A stretch of DNA of 64,000 nt from JBCCGG01 sp039029395 (GTDB lineage: Bacteria > Pseudomonadota > Alphaproteobacteria > Kiloniellales > JAKSDN01). Positions 46,460 through 56,393 of the stretch are shown here, piece after piece; position 1 is the first letter of the stretch, and each line of letters begins with the position of its first letter. A model generated the notes under the pieces. The model was not told the origin of the DNA. It saw only the letters and a list, made by a program, of their open reading frames with translations, and did not search any database. The stretch covers positions 18,063 to 82,062 of the forward strand of contig JBCCGG010000030.1 of the NCBI GenBank assembly GCA_039029395.1, in the 5' to 3' direction. The position numbers were made by a program, and so were the translations under genes.

Positions 46460-47284
46460 TTACGCTTTGAAATAGCCTTCGATTTCGGCGAAGCCGGCGG
46501 CTCGGTCGGAGTAGGTGAAGCTACCCGCGCCGGCCATCTCCTTGGCCGCCTCGATGACAGCCCCGAAGGCCAGGCGGGCAAGCGCCGAACCGACGCTGAC
46601 ACGCTTGACGCCGGCCTCGGCCAGCTCCGCGAGGCCGAAGGTGGCGCCCGGCAGGCCCATGACTACGTTGACCGGCCGTTCGAGCGCGCCGCAGACCTCG
46701 CGGATTGTCGCCAAATCCCGCAGGCCGGGCGCGTAGAGCACGTCGGCGCCGGCCGCCTCGAAGGCCTGCAAGCGCTTGATCGTGTCGTCCAGGTCCGGAC
46801 GGCCCCAAAGAAAGTTCTCCGCGCGCGCGGTCAGCACGAAATCTTCCGGCAATGCACGGGCCGCCTCGACCGCCCCCTCGATTCGCTCGACCGCGTGGCC
46901 AAAGGCGAAGATCGGGTCGTCCCCGCGTCCCGTATGGTCCTCGATCGAGCAGCCGGCGAGGCCGGTTTCGGCCGCCGCGCGGATCGTCTCTGCGACCTCG
47001 TCGGGGCTATCGCCAAATCCCTTTTCCAGATCGGCCGAGACCGGCAGGGGGGTGGCCCCGACAATCTCCCGGCAATGGTCGAGCGCCTGGGCCCGAGTCA
47101 CCTGGCCTTCCCGCACGCCGCGGGAGAAAGACAGACCCGCACTGGTGGTCGCCAATGCCGAAAAGCCGAGCCCGGCCAGAATGCGCGCCGTGCCGACATC
47201 CCAGGGGTTGGGGATGATGAAGGCGTCCTTTGCCTCGTGCAGGGCGCGGAAGGTCTTGCCAATTGAGGGGGGCGTTGAAGCCAT
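46460..47284 (-). CDS. Isocitrate lyase/PEP mutase family protein
   Basis: 274 aa TIM-barrel enzyme of the PEP mutase branch. IPNPWDVGTARIL, ATTSAGLSFSRG, SADLEKGFG (metal-binding Asp/Glu), SIEDHTG and LTARAENFL are the family's strand-end motifs. The KKCGH loop of true isocitrate lyases is absent. Members include 2-methylisocitrate lyase, oxaloacetate decarboxylase and many unassigned lyases; no specific substrate can be named. It follows the NTF2-like gene on the same strand by 68 bp. Confidence 0.85.
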   Translation of the reverse strand: MASTPPSIGKTFRALHEAKDAFIIPNPWDVGTARILAGLGFSALATTSAGLSFSRGVREGQVTRAQALDHCREIVGATPLPVSADLEKGFGDSPDEVAETIRAAAETGLAGCSIEDHTGRGDDPIFAFGHAVERIEGAVEAARALPEDFVLTARAENFLWGRPDLDDTIKRLQAFEAAGADVLYAPGLRDLATIREVCGALERPVNVVMGLPGATFGLAELAEAGVKRVSVGSALARLAFGAVIEAAKEMAGAGSFTYSDRAAGFAEIEGYFKA

Positions 47285-47352
47285 GTCTCGCTCCTCGTAG
47301 GTGCAAGATCTTCTTTAGCCGGACGCTCCTGACAGCGCCCTGTCAGGAGGGC

Positions 47353-47769
47353 TCAAGTGGCCGCCGCGATGACCGACGCGGTGTCGTAGAGCTCGAAAAA
47401 AGCGGTGATCTTGCCGTCGCGCATGCGGAAGATGTCGACCTTCGGGGTGTCGATCACATTGCCGTTCTTGCGGTGACGCCAGCTGCAGCTGCCGATCATG
47501 ACCACGCGGTTGTCTTGGGCGACGAACTCGTCGGCATTGTAGTAGATCATCTCCCAATCCGAGGTGAGCCCCTGGAAGTAGTCGCGCACCTGGTCCTTGG
47601 AGCAGCAGTCCTTGGTGAACTCCATGCCCTGAGAGCCATGGGCCAGAGACCGGAAGTCGATGTCGTCGGTCATCAAATCCATCCAAAGATCGACGCTTGC
47701 CGCCCGGGTCTCGTGCCAGCGCCGATAGGCATCCTTGAGGATCGCCACGTTGTCCTTTTCTTGACTCAT
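47353..47769 (-). CDS. SnoaL/NTF2-like protein
   Basis: 138 aa with the cone-shaped NTF2 fold of SnoaL-type polyketide cyclases and ketosteroid isomerases: an N-terminal helix pair (DNVAILKDAYRRW and SVDLWMDLMTDD), then the strands DRVVMIGSCSWRH and KVDIFRMRDGKITAFFELYDT. Active-site assignment is not possible. It begins 3 bp after the UbiD-family gene, so the pair is probably one transcription unit. Confidence 0.82.
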   Translation of the reverse strand: MSQEKDNVAILKDAYRRWHETRAASVDLWMDLMTDDIDFRSLAHGSQGMEFTKDCCSKDQVRDYFQGLTSDWEMIYYNADEFVAQDNRVVMIGSCSWRHRKNGNVIDTPKVDIFRMRDGKITAFFELYDTASVIAAAT

Positions 47770-47772
47770 CTG

Positions 47773-49284
47773 TCATTCCCTCCAAATCGGCTTGCCGCTG
47801 CCGGGCAGGCCGTAATCGGGCCATTTGCGGGTGACGGTCTCGATGATCTCGTCGCTCATGCGGATCCTCGTGCCCCAGGCGCGCTTGGTCTCGGGCGGCC
47901 ACTTGTCGGTCGCGTCCAAGCCGACCTTGGCGCCCAGGCCATCCTCGGGCGAGGCGAAGTCCAGGTAGTCGATCGGCGTGTTCTCGATCACCGTGATGTC
48001 GCGGCCCGGGTCCATGCGTGTCGAGACCGCCCACATCACGTCTTTCCAGTCGCGCGCGTCGATATCCTCGTCCACCACGATCACCCACTTGGTGTACATA
48101 AACTGGCGCAAATAGGACCAGACCGCCATCATGACGCGTTTTGCGTGCCCAGGATAGGCCTTCTTGATAGCAACCACGGCGATCCGGTAGCTGCAGCCCT
48201 CGGGGGGCAGCCAAAAGTCGCGGATCTCGGGGAATTGCTGCTGGAGCAGTGGAATGAAGACCTCGTTGAGCGCCTCGCCCAGCACCGAGGGCTCGTCGGG
48301 CGGCCGGCCGGTGAAGGTGGAGAGGAAGATCGGCTGACGGCGCCGGGTGATCGCGCTCACCGTGAACACCGGGAAGGGCTCGACCGCGTTGTAGTAGCCG
48401 GTGTGGTCGCCGTAGGGGCCTTCGTCCCGGTAATCCTCCAGGCTGACCGTGCCCTCGAGCACGATCTCGGCCTGGGCCGGGACCTTGAGCGGCACGGTCT
48501 TGCAGTCGACCAGCTCGACCTTGCGGCCGCGCAGCAGGCCGGCGAAATGATACTCCGAAAGGGTGTCGGGCACTGGGGTAACCGCGGCCAGGATGGTGCC
48601 CGGATCGGCGCCGATCACGGCCGCTGCGGGCAGGGGCTCGGACCTCTCGCCTTTCCAGCGAGCATGGTGCTGGGCGCCGCCCCGATGTTTCAGCCAGCGC
48701 ATGAGCGTTTGGTTCCGGCCGATCACCTGCATGCGGTAGATGCCCAGGTTGAAGTCGTCCTCCCGGCGCTTGCCGGGGCCTTTGGTGACCACCAAGGGCC
48801 AGGTGATCAGCGGCGCTGGCTCGCCCGGCCAGCAGGTCTGCACCGGCAGGGCGGAAAGATCGATGTCGTCGCCTTGGAGCACGACCTCCTGGCAGGGCCC
48901 GCCCGAGACTCCCTTGGGGCGCATGGTCATGGCCTGCTTCAGGAGCGGCAGCTTGTCCCAAGCGTCCTTGAGGCCCTCCGGCGGTTCGGGCTGGCGCAGG
49001 GCGGCCAGGGTCTCGCCCAGCTCGCGCAGACGGTCGGGCGGGCGCTCCATGGCCATGGCGACCCGCTCGACCGTGCCGAAGAGGTTGACCAGCACCGGCA
49101 GGCCGTAGGCGCCGCCGTCAGCGCGCACCACGTTCTCGAAGAGCACCGCGGGGCCGCCCTCTGCCAGCAGCCGGGTCTGGATCTCGGTCATCTCCAGCTC
49201 GGGCGTGACCGGGGCTTTCACCCGTACCAGGTCGCCGGCCGCCTCAAGGCGGGCGATGAAGTCGCGCAAGGACTCGTAAGGCAT
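47773..49284 (-). CDS. UbiD family decarboxylase
   Basis: 503 aa prenyl-FMN-dependent decarboxylase family. Recognised segments are YESLRDFIARLEAAGDL at the N-terminus, GPCQEVVLQGDDIDL, SEPLPAAAVIGADP, LEGTVSLEDYRDEGPYGDHTGYY (substrate region) and VDEDIDARDWKDVMWA. UbiD of the ubiquinone pathway has the same layout, but so do many aromatic decarboxylases. The ubiA gene is about 7 kb away and no ubiX flavin prenyltransferase is in the window, so a specific ubiquinone role is not claimed. The ATG carries no clear ribosome site. Confidence 0.88.
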   Translation of the reverse strand: MPYESLRDFIARLEAAGDLVRVKAPVTPELEMTEIQTRLLAEGGPAVLFENVVRADGGAYGLPVLVNLFGTVERVAMAMERPPDRLRELGETLAALRQPEPPEGLKDAWDKLPLLKQAMTMRPKGVSGGPCQEVVLQGDDIDLSALPVQTCWPGEPAPLITWPLVVTKGPGKRREDDFNLGIYRMQVIGRNQTLMRWLKHRGGAQHHARWKGERSEPLPAAAVIGADPGTILAAVTPVPDTLSEYHFAGLLRGRKVELVDCKTVPLKVPAQAEIVLEGTVSLEDYRDEGPYGDHTGYYNAVEPFPVFTVSAITRRRQPIFLSTFTGRPPDEPSVLGEALNEVFIPLLQQQFPEIRDFWLPPEGCSYRIAVVAIKKAYPGHAKRVMMAVWSYLRQFMYTKWVIVVDEDIDARDWKDVMWAVSTRMDPGRDITVIENTPIDYLDFASPEDGLGAKVGLDATDKWPPETKRAWGTRIRMSDEIIETVTRKWPDYGLPGSGKPIWRE

Positions 49285-49355
49285 GGCGGCGGACGGGCTC
49301 CCCTCTCGGCTCGGGCCCTATTGAGGCCGGGCCGGGGGGAGCCGTCAAGCCAGGC

Positions 49356-49805
49356 TCAGGACCTGACCACCTTCAAGGTCGTAACCTCGATCGCTTCGAC
49401 CTCAACCGTGCAGCCGGCCGGAAGGTCCTCGTCGGCTTCCACCTTCCAAATGGTGTCGTCGACCTTGAGCTTGCCCTGGCCGTTGACGATCGGCTCCTGC
49501 AGGGTGAACTTGCGGCCCAGGTACTGGCTGCCGCGCTTGTTGAGCGTGGTGTCGTCGGTCTCGATCGGGTTGCGCTTGAGGATGAAGCGCGAGGCGGTCA
49601 CCGTGGCGACCGAGAGAATGCCCCAGATGGTGAATTGGACCTGCCAGCTCATCTCCGGGAAGAGCAGCGCCACCACGCCGGTAACGCCGGCAGAGACCGC
49701 AAGCCACAGAAAGGCGACTCCGGGCGCCAGGATCTCGATGATCAGGAAGATGACCGCGGCGACCCACCAGTGCCAGAACTCGATTTGGTCGAGCAGCTCG
49801 ATCAT
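49356..49805 (-). CDS. NfeD family membrane protein
   Basis: 149 aa: two to three N-terminal helices (WWVAAVIFLIIEILAPGVAFLWLAVSAGVTGVVALLF) and a C-terminal OB-fold segment (YLGRKFTLQEPIVNGQGKLKVDDTIWKVEA). The truncated NfeD1b type is partner to a stomatin-like protein, and the paraslipin gene lies immediately upstream (3 bp gap), as in many bacteria. Together they organise membrane microdomains. Confidence 0.9.
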   Translation of the reverse strand: MIELLDQIEFWHWWVAAVIFLIIEILAPGVAFLWLAVSAGVTGVVALLFPEMSWQVQFTIWGILSVATVTASRFILKRNPIETDDTTLNKRGSQYLGRKFTLQEPIVNGQGKLKVDDTIWKVEADEDLPAGCTVEVEAIEVTTLKVVRS

Positions 49806-49808
49806 GGC

Positions 49809-50939
<1,131 letters not shown>

Positions 50940-51326
50940 GCCAATCCTCCTCTCGGTCGGCGTGCACCCGACCACAATGCGTTGGCGCCGGCAGGGCACG
51001 CCTGCCGGACCTGAACCTAGTATTCCCCGGTTAATTATTTAGAGCCCTGGCTCAAGATGTCCGGCTCGATTGCCGCGGGTGTCAAAATCGCCCCTTCAAT
51101 TTTGACGACTACATCTATGAATCAGTCGAATCCTTGGCACAAGGTTAATTTTTGTCGTTTTTTGAAAAATTTATTACAAATGATGTCGAATTTCGGATGG
51201 CGGGTGGTTGAAAGTTTCTTTAGACTCGAAGAGTGTAAGCTACTGTTGAACCGGCTGTTTTCGTATCCTAAGTCAGCCAGTAGCCGGGGCAGCCGGCGGC
51301 GTGAAGGCGATATGAGGCCAAAGGTT
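50940..51326. other. Divergent AT-rich intergenic region upstream of paraslipin and DUF4170
   Basis: 387 bp without a gene. GTCAAAAT (51081-51088) and ATTTTGAC (51099-51106) form a perfect 8-bp inverted repeat with a 10-bp spacer, a possible operator. TTGTCG (51152-51157) and TACAAA (51175-51180) at 17 bp form a weak plus-strand promoter candidate about 150 nt before the DUF4170 gene. An open plus-strand frame runs through the region but has no ribosome site or family match. Confidence 0.45.
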
Positions 51327-51539
51327 ATGGCACAGTTTTGGGTCGTGGGTGGCGAGTACACCGACACAGGGTTCAAGTACGCGGTTGGACAGGACGAGGA
51401 GTGGGTCGGCCCGTTCAACGAGTATGAGGTAGCACGGCAGGAATGGGCGAGACGCGCTTGGCAGACCGTGGACGAGTGCAACACTCGTTACCGGATCGAG
51501 CGCATCGACCACGACGCGCCACCGCCCTGCACCGATTGA
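51327..51539 (+). CDS. DUF4170 small protein
   Basis: 70 aa, matching the short alphaproteobacterial DUF4170 family: MAQFWVVGGEYTDT at the N-terminus, GPFNEYEVARQEWARRAWQTVDEC in the middle and a basic IERI near the end. The ATG gives the usual family beginning; an ATG five codons earlier with GAAGG is an alternative. Function unknown. The next gene begins 16 bp downstream. Confidence 0.8.
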   Translation: MAQFWVVGGEYTDTGFKYAVGQDEEWVGPFNEYEVARQEWARRAWQTVDECNTRYRIERIDHDAPPPCTD

Positions 51540-51555
51540 TCCGCTGACCGGGCGC

Positions 51556-52305
51556 ATGCCCTGGCAGCTTCCTGACGGCGACGCCGAGCTCTTGCAGCTC
51601 GCCAAAGGTTATCCCTACACCAGAGCCGAGGGTTCCTATCACTTTGCGGACGGACAGTCCCGCCCGCTCGAGGCCGGCTGCGCCGAGGCCGGGCTGTTCG
51701 ACGACCGCACGCCGGTGATCGCGCACGGCTCGAACCGCTCGGTCGAGCAGCTGTTGCGCAAGTTCGCCGACCGGGCGGAGATCCCGGTCTCTCGTGCCTT
51801 TTTGGCCGACTATGACGTGGTCTATTCCGCCCACATGACCCGCTACGGCGCGATCGCCGCCAACCTGGCCCATCAGCCGGGTGTCACGGGCGAGGTATGG
51901 GTTACCTGGCTCGATGCCGGTCAACTCCAGCGCATGCACGAAACCGAGCTGGGCGCCGAGATCTACCGCTATGGCACATTGCGCGGCATTCGCCTTGCGC
52001 TCGAGGCCGGTCCCGTACCGGAAATCGATTCGGCCGGCGTCTATCTCAGCTCCTACGGCTACCTGGCCGTTGACGGCGCGCCGGTCGGCCTCGCCGCGGT
52101 GCCCGCCGATGGCCGCCGGGCCAGTGCGATTCATCAAGGGGAGGCCCTTGCCTTGGTACGCGACCGCCATCGGCCGCGCCACGACCTCGACGGCATGATC
52201 CTAGGGGCGATCCGCGACCAGTCCGAGCGGCTTAACCTGATCGAGCAGATGCGTGCCCAGGCGCTGCCGCCCGAGGCGCCGCACTTTCAAGAAAGCGAGG
52301 TATAG
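51556..52305 (+). CDS. Hypothetical protein with gamma-glutamylcyclotransferase-like motif
   Basis: 249 aa. VIAHGSNRSVEQLLRKF near residues 54-70 resembles the YGSN substrate loop of gamma-glutamylcyclotransferase-like folds, and TGEVWVTWLDAGQLQRMHETE later echoes their conserved glutamate region. The first 50 and last 60 residues are not recognised. The role could be in glutathione or amine metabolism, but the assignment is tentative. It follows DUF4170 closely and precedes the PEP-CTERM protein. Confidence 0.55.
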   Translation: MPWQLPDGDAELLQLAKGYPYTRAEGSYHFADGQSRPLEAGCAEAGLFDDRTPVIAHGSNRSVEQLLRKFADRAEIPVSRAFLADYDVVYSAHMTRYGAIAANLAHQPGVTGEVWVTWLDAGQLQRMHETELGAEIYRYGTLRGIRLALEAGPVPEIDSAGVYLSSYGYLAVDGAPVGLAAVPADGRRASAIHQGEALALVRDRHRPRHDLDGMILGAIRDQSERLNLIEQMRAQALPPEAPHFQESEV

Positions 52306-52337
52306 TCACCAAGAAAACGAAAAGGGGGACACACTCC

Positions 52338-52964
52338 ATGTTCAAGAAACTCTCCTTGGCACTGGTCACCGTCGTTCTAGGGCTTTGCGCCGCCCACCAG
52401 GTCCTGGCCAGTCCGATCAGCTATGTCGTGAGAGGCAACGCGGCGGGCACCATCGGCACCAACACTTTCGGCTTCACCGACTTCTTGATTGCCATGACTG
52501 CCGATACGACCACGATCCAAAATGTCTCGGGCGGTCGCACCAACCTGACCACCAGCGCCGTCTTTTCCCTTGTGGAGATGTCTCTGACGTTCGAGGTGAC
52601 GGTCCCGCTCACGGTCTTCGTCGATCAAACCAACAGCCAGCTGTCGCTCACCACGCCGTCGATCTCGGACCCGCTGATCGTGCTGCCCAATAGCGCCTAT
52701 GCCACCTATGGGCTCGATACGGACCTGGGCCCGGTTGCCAGCGCGGTCCCGATGTTCTTTGGCTTCACGATGGGCCTGCCGACTCAGGGCGGCACCGTCA
52801 CCATCAGCGCGATGGCGGAAAATCCGAACTTCGAGGCCGATTTGAATCCGGAGCCAAACATTGTGCCAGAGCCCGGCGCGCTTTGGCTCTTCGCCCTTGG
52901 TCTAGCGGCACTGAGCGCAATGGCTTGGCCAAGGCCTCAGGTGCCGGGGCGGCCCTGGCGGTAG
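52338..52964 (+). CDS. PEP-CTERM-type exported protein
   Basis: 208 aa. A signal peptide (about residues 1-24) precedes a beta-rich, Thr/Ser-rich domain without cysteines beyond the signal. The C-terminus has the tripartite sorting signal: VPEPG, a hydrophobic helix (ALWLFALGLAALSAMA) and a basic end (WPRPQVPGRPWR). Such proteins are processed by an exosortase/archaeosortase and anchored or released with exopolysaccharide. No exosortase is in this window. A GGGGGACAC site lies upstream of the ATG. The last 28 bp overlap the convergent FNT gene. Confidence 0.75.
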   Translation: MFKKLSLALVTVVLGLCAAHQVLASPISYVVRGNAAGTIGTNTFGFTDFLIAMTADTTTIQNVSGGRTNLTTSAVFSLVEMSLTFEVTVPLTVFVDQTNSQLSLTTPSISDPLIVLPNSAYATYGLDTDLGPVASAVPMFFGFTMGLPTQGGTVTISAMAENPNFEADLNPEPNIVPEPGALWLFALGLAALSAMAWPRPQVPGRPWR

Positions 52965-53764
52965 ATCACCCAATAGACCACGGCGACCAGCACGCCGCCG
53001 CCGATGATGTTGCCGAGCGTCACCGGAACCAGATTGCCGAGAAAGCCACCCAGATTTGCCAATGCATGGCCGAGCCCGGACTCGGCAATCAAGCCGGCCG
53101 GGATCAGGTACATGTTGGCGACAGAATGCTCGAAGCCGAGCGCGACGAAGGCGCTGATGGGGAAAACGATGCACAGGACCTTTCCGGTCACCCTGCGCGC
53201 GCCAAAGCACATCCAGATTGCCAGGCAGACCAGCAGGTTGCAAAGGATGCCGCTGACCAAGGCTTGGCCGAACGGCAGGGCGAGCTTGTGCTGGGCGATC
53301 TTGGCTGCCGTCGCGCCCACCGCGCCGCCGCCGATGTCCGGCACCCCGGCCAGTGCGGCCAGGGCGACCATGGCAAACGCGCCAGCCAGGTTGCCCAGAT
53401 AGACCAGGCCCCAATTGCGCAGCAGCTCGAAGGTCGAAATGCGTCGGTCGGCCCATGCGATAACGATCAGGTTGTTGCCGGTGAAGAGCTCGGCGCCGGC
53501 CACCACCACAAGGATCAGGCCGAGGGAAAAGGCAATGCCCCCGATCAAGCGGTCGATGCCAACCGCGCTGTCGGCGCCGGTCATGACCAAGGTGAACACC
53601 ATGCCGCCCAGCGCGATGAAGGCGCCTGCCAGAACCGCCAGCATGAGGATTTGCGGTGCTGCCATGCGCGCCTTGGCGACGCCGGCTGTCTCGACGCGCT
53701 TGGCGATCTCGGCCGGCGTGTACGGCTCAAGCGCGTGGCCGAGAGTGTTCTGCGATTCGCTCAA
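52937..53764 (-). CDS. Formate/nitrite transporter family channel
   Basis: 275 aa with six membrane helices of the FNT fold. The pore marks are present: AGAELFTGNNLIV (the N-half loop) and FEHSVANMYLIP (the C-half H...N motif). Members carry formate, nitrite or hydrosulfide. The start is a TTG overlapping the stop of the preceding gene as TTGA, after a GGGGG run; the N-terminus SESQNTLGHALEPYTPAEIAKRVE then matches family length. The frame is open upstream but that part lies inside the other gene. It is translationally coupled to the oxygenase-like gene. Confidence 0.85.
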   Translation of the reverse strand: MSESQNTLGHALEPYTPAEIAKRVETAGVAKARMAAPQILMLAVLAGAFIALGGMVFTLVMTGADSAVGIDRLIGGIAFSLGLILVVVAGAELFTGNNLIVIAWADRRISTFELLRNWGLVYLGNLAGAFAMVALAALAGVPDIGGGAVGATAAKIAQHKLALPFGQALVSGILCNLLVCLAIWMCFGARRVTGKVLCIVFPISAFVALGFEHSVANMYLIPAGLIAESGLGHALANLGGFLGNLVPVTLGNIIGGGVLVAVVYWVIYRQGRPGT

Positions 53765-54774
53765 CTGGAGTCCCCCAGGGCCGCCAGGGCGATTTGAAGG
53801 TCGGCGCTGGCGGAGGCCAGCGCCTTGCGTTGACTTTCCGGGTCGCCGTCCATGTCGACGCGCTCCAAAAAGGCGCCCAGTTTGGCTGCCGCCCGCCACG
53901 CGCCGTGGCGCGCGATCTCGGCTGGGATACCGGGCTCGCCGTAGGTCGCTATACGCGCAAAATCGGTTGCGTCGTGGCTCGCGCTCTCCAAGGGAATCAA
54001 GCCGGGCACTAGGGTAACCCTTTGGCCCTTCGCCTCCAGCCGTCGGGCCCGGTGAACCACCAGGTTGCCTTGCTGCAAAATGGCGCTGCCCCGGCTGGGA
54101 AAGCGCAGGGTGACGCGCCGGTCCGCCGGAATGCCCTCGGCCGCGCCACTGTTGAGGCGGTCTTCGGGCAGGCCCAACAAGCCGGCCGCCTCCGCGCGTG
54201 TGCCCAGGAAGAACTCGAAGGCGCCGCCCTCGAAGGTCTTAGGGTCGGACGCCAGAAGGACGTAGTCGAAGCCGATCGAATCGGCGTGCCAGATGTCGAC
54301 GTCGTCGCTCATTCGCTCGGGCGCGTAGTTGATGTAGAGCTGCTGGGACGGCAGGCTATGGGGCGCCAGTGGCGTCTCGGCCAGCGCGGAGCAGAAGGCG
54401 GCGATCTCCGGACAGGCGCAAAGGTCCCGTAAAAATCGCGAGCGGTAGACTCCGCCGGCCAGAAAGATCACCTCGCGATTGCTTTGAAACTCCTGGTTTT
54501 CGCTGCCTTGCTGCGCGTGTTTGCGGAGCGCCGAGGCGATCGCCTCCAGGGTCTGAGCGCCTTCATCGGTCAAAATGCGAAACGGGCCGGCGACGGCGAG
54601 CGGGCTCGGTGCCTGGGCGATGACGTCTGGGCCGTAGCCCAGGTCCGCCAGGCTCCACCGTTGATCCGGCGCCTCGAGGGCCAAGTGGCGCCGCGGGTCG
54701 AAGGGCGGTTCGTTCGGCAGCTCCTCATAGCCCGATGGAATCGCCGGCGGAAAGGCAAGCGGCTGGTTCAGCAT
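53761..54774 (-). CDS. 2-oxoglutarate/Fe(II) oxygenase-like hypothetical protein
   Basis: 337 aa. H163 and D165 in WHADSIGFD, H241 in VVHRARR and R252 in QRVTLVP have the order and spacing of a 2OG-Fe(II) dioxygenase triad plus the 2OG-binding Arg. EGGAFEFFLG between them is also typical. The rest is unrecognised, so the substrate is open. The ATG with GGAG 9 nt upstream is used; an extension of 46 codons upstream overlaps the region next to the EamA gene and lacks support. Its stop is overlapped by the FNT start (TTGA). Confidence 0.65.
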   Translation of the reverse strand: MLNQPLAFPPAIPSGYEELPNEPPFDPRRHLALEAPDQRWSLADLGYGPDVIAQAPSPLAVAGPFRILTDEGAQTLEAIASALRKHAQQGSENQEFQSNREVIFLAGGVYRSRFLRDLCACPEIAAFCSALAETPLAPHSLPSQQLYINYAPERMSDDVDIWHADSIGFDYVLLASDPKTFEGGAFEFFLGTRAEAAGLLGLPEDRLNSGAAEGIPADRRVTLRFPSRGSAILQQGNLVVHRARRLEAKGQRVTLVPGLIPLESASHDATDFARIATYGEPGIPAEIARHGAWRAAAKLGAFLERVDMDGDPESQRKALASASADLQIALAALGDSS

Positions 54775-54832
54775 GGCGTCGTTCTCCACGACTCGAGGGC
54801 ATCGGAATGAGAGCGAGAAGCCGCTCGGCCTG

Positions 54833-55738
54833 TCAAGCTTTGCGCGAAGGCCGCAGCCAGCTGCCCGGCGCCTCGGCGGCGAAGAGGCCGCCGAGCACCA
54901 AGGCGACGCCAATCCACTGCAGCGCGCTCAACGTCTCGCCGAACAGCGCCATGGCGAGCAAGATCGTGAACACCGGCTCGATGATGGAAAGTAGGCTGGC
55001 GCGCGAAACGCCGATGATTCGCGCGGCGGCGAAGAAGGTCGCGTAGGCGACGGCGAAGGCGACGCCGGTGCTGATCGCACCGAGCCAACCGACGGTGCCG
55101 CTGGGCAGGCGCACATCGCCGCTTCCCAGCAAGGCCAAGGCGAAGACCGCCGTGGAGATCAGGGTGAGGTAGAAGTTGGACAAGAGGCTGCCGACCTCCT
55201 GAGAGAGCCGCGCGTTGCCGAGCACCATGGCGGTGCAGGCAAGAGAGCCGAGCGCCGCCAATCCGATGCCGAGCGGATCGAGCCGAGACAGGTCGACCGC
55301 GAGTGCCAGGCCGAGCCCACCAAAAGCGACCAGGCCGCAGAGCAAATAGCGGCCGCCCAAGGATCCGTCGCCGCGCAGGTGGGTGATCCCGGCGATCAGG
55401 AAAGGGTGGGTGAACATGATCAGGATCGCCAGGCTGATCTCGATGCGAGCGATCGCGCCGTAGAAGCCGTAGGACATGAGACTGGCCGCCAAGCCGGTCA
55501 AAACCGCTCGGCCAAGCAGCGCTCGCGGTATGCGCAGAGAGCCGCGAACCGCAAGCGCGCCGCTTCCCAACAGCAACACCCCGATCGCGCACCTGAGCAA
55601 GAGCACGGTCAAGGGCGCGCTGCCCGCTTCGTAGGCCAGTTTGGCGCCGCTCGGCATGATCGCGACGGCGATTGCGCTGATCAGAAGAATGGCGATTCCG
55701 GTCGCCGTTTGGCGGCCGCTCTGCGAGGGCGGGCTCAT
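54833..55738 (-). CDS. EamA/DMT-family transporter
   Basis: 301 aa with ten hydrophobic helices in two EamA repeats; ISLAILIMFTHPFLIAGITHL and SRASLLSIIEPVFTILLAMALFGE are the classic second-half boundaries of each repeat. The ATG just after the methyltransferase stop (4-bp gap) is chosen; the frame is open upstream for 25 codons in the other gene's territory. Substrate unknown. It belongs to the ubiA-methyltransferase-EamA transcription unit. Confidence 0.88.
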   Translation of the reverse strand: MSPPSQSGRQTATGIAILLISAIAVAIMPSGAKLAYEAGSAPLTVLLLRCAIGVLLLGSGALAVRGSLRIPRALLGRAVLTGLAASLMSYGFYGAIARIEISLAILIMFTHPFLIAGITHLRGDGSLGGRYLLCGLVAFGGLGLALAVDLSRLDPLGIGLAALGSLACTAMVLGNARLSQEVGSLLSNFYLTLISTAVFALALLGSGDVRLPSGTVGWLGAISTGVAFAVAYATFFAAARIIGVSRASLLSIIEPVFTILLAMALFGETLSALQWIGVALVLGGLFAAEAPGSWLRPSRKA

Positions 55739-55742
55739 TGCC

Positions 55743-56393
55743 TTATAGGACCCGCCAAACCACGGCGTTGCGTAGGTCCGTGTCCTCCAGGGCCCGGCAG
55801 GTCTTGAGTCCATAAGCGGCGAGACGTTCGAGCCCAGTCTTGGGTAGGTAGCTGCGGCCCGGGTCGCCGAGCAGGACCAAGGCGCCCCCGGCTGCCATGT
55901 CCTTCAGCCATGGGAACGCGCGTGCGGCGAGCGGCTGCTCGTAACAGACGTCGCCGGCCAGCACCACGTCCCAGCCTGGATTGGCCCGGCCAATCAAATC
56001 CTCCGCAAGAGCTTCGAGCGCGACCCCGTTGAGCGCGCCGTTGTGGGTCAGGGCGGCGAGCGCGAAGGGGTCGGTGTCGGCCGCCTCGATCCGGTTGGCG
56101 CCGGCCAAGGCGGCGGCGATGCCGGCCAGGCCCGAGCCGGCCGCGAAGTCGAGCGCCCGTTTGCTGGCGATCAGGGCCGGGTTGTCCAAGAGATAGCGCG
56201 CGAGCCCCTGACCGCCGGCCCAGGCGAAGGCCCAGAAGGGCTCCGGCAGCCCGGCCGCGGCCAGCTCAGCCTCGCCGGCCTGCCACAGGGGCAGCCCCTC
56301 GCTCGCCAGATAGAGCTCGATCTCGGGCACCAGGGGCGGCCCCTGGACCCGGCAGTTGGCGGGTACAAAACGGCGCGGGTTGCAAGCCTTCAA
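55743..56393 (-). CDS. SAM methyltransferase (ETFB-lysine/METTL20-like)
   Basis: 216 aa class I methyltransferase of the METTL20/PrmA-like group. RFVPANCRVQGPPLVPEIEL, LPLWQAGE, PFWAFAWAGGQGLARY and the SAM loop LDFAAGSGLAGIAAA are all characteristic; human METTL20 methylates electron-transfer flavoprotein beta lysines. The start is a TTG overlapping the ubiA stop as TTGA, the same device as at the FNT gene; the conserved FVPAN region begins eight residues later, which excludes a shorter start. A long open frame upstream is antisense-type noise inside ubiA. Confidence 0.82.
   Translation of the reverse strand: MKACNPRRFVPANCRVQGPPLVPEIELYLASEGLPLWQAGEAELAAAGLPEPFWAFAWAGGQGLARYLLDNPALIASKRALDFAAGSGLAGIAAALAGANRIEAADTDPFALAALTHNGALNGVALEALAEDLIGRANPGWDVVLAGDVCYEQPLAARAFPWLKDMAAGGALVLLGDPGRSYLPKTGLERLAAYGLKTCRALEDTDLRNAVVWRVL

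Noticed and set aside
47773..49284. Assignment as UbiD of ubiquinone synthesis
   Set aside because: The family also includes many aromatic-acid decarboxylases, no ubiX is present, and ubiA is in a separate transcription unit.
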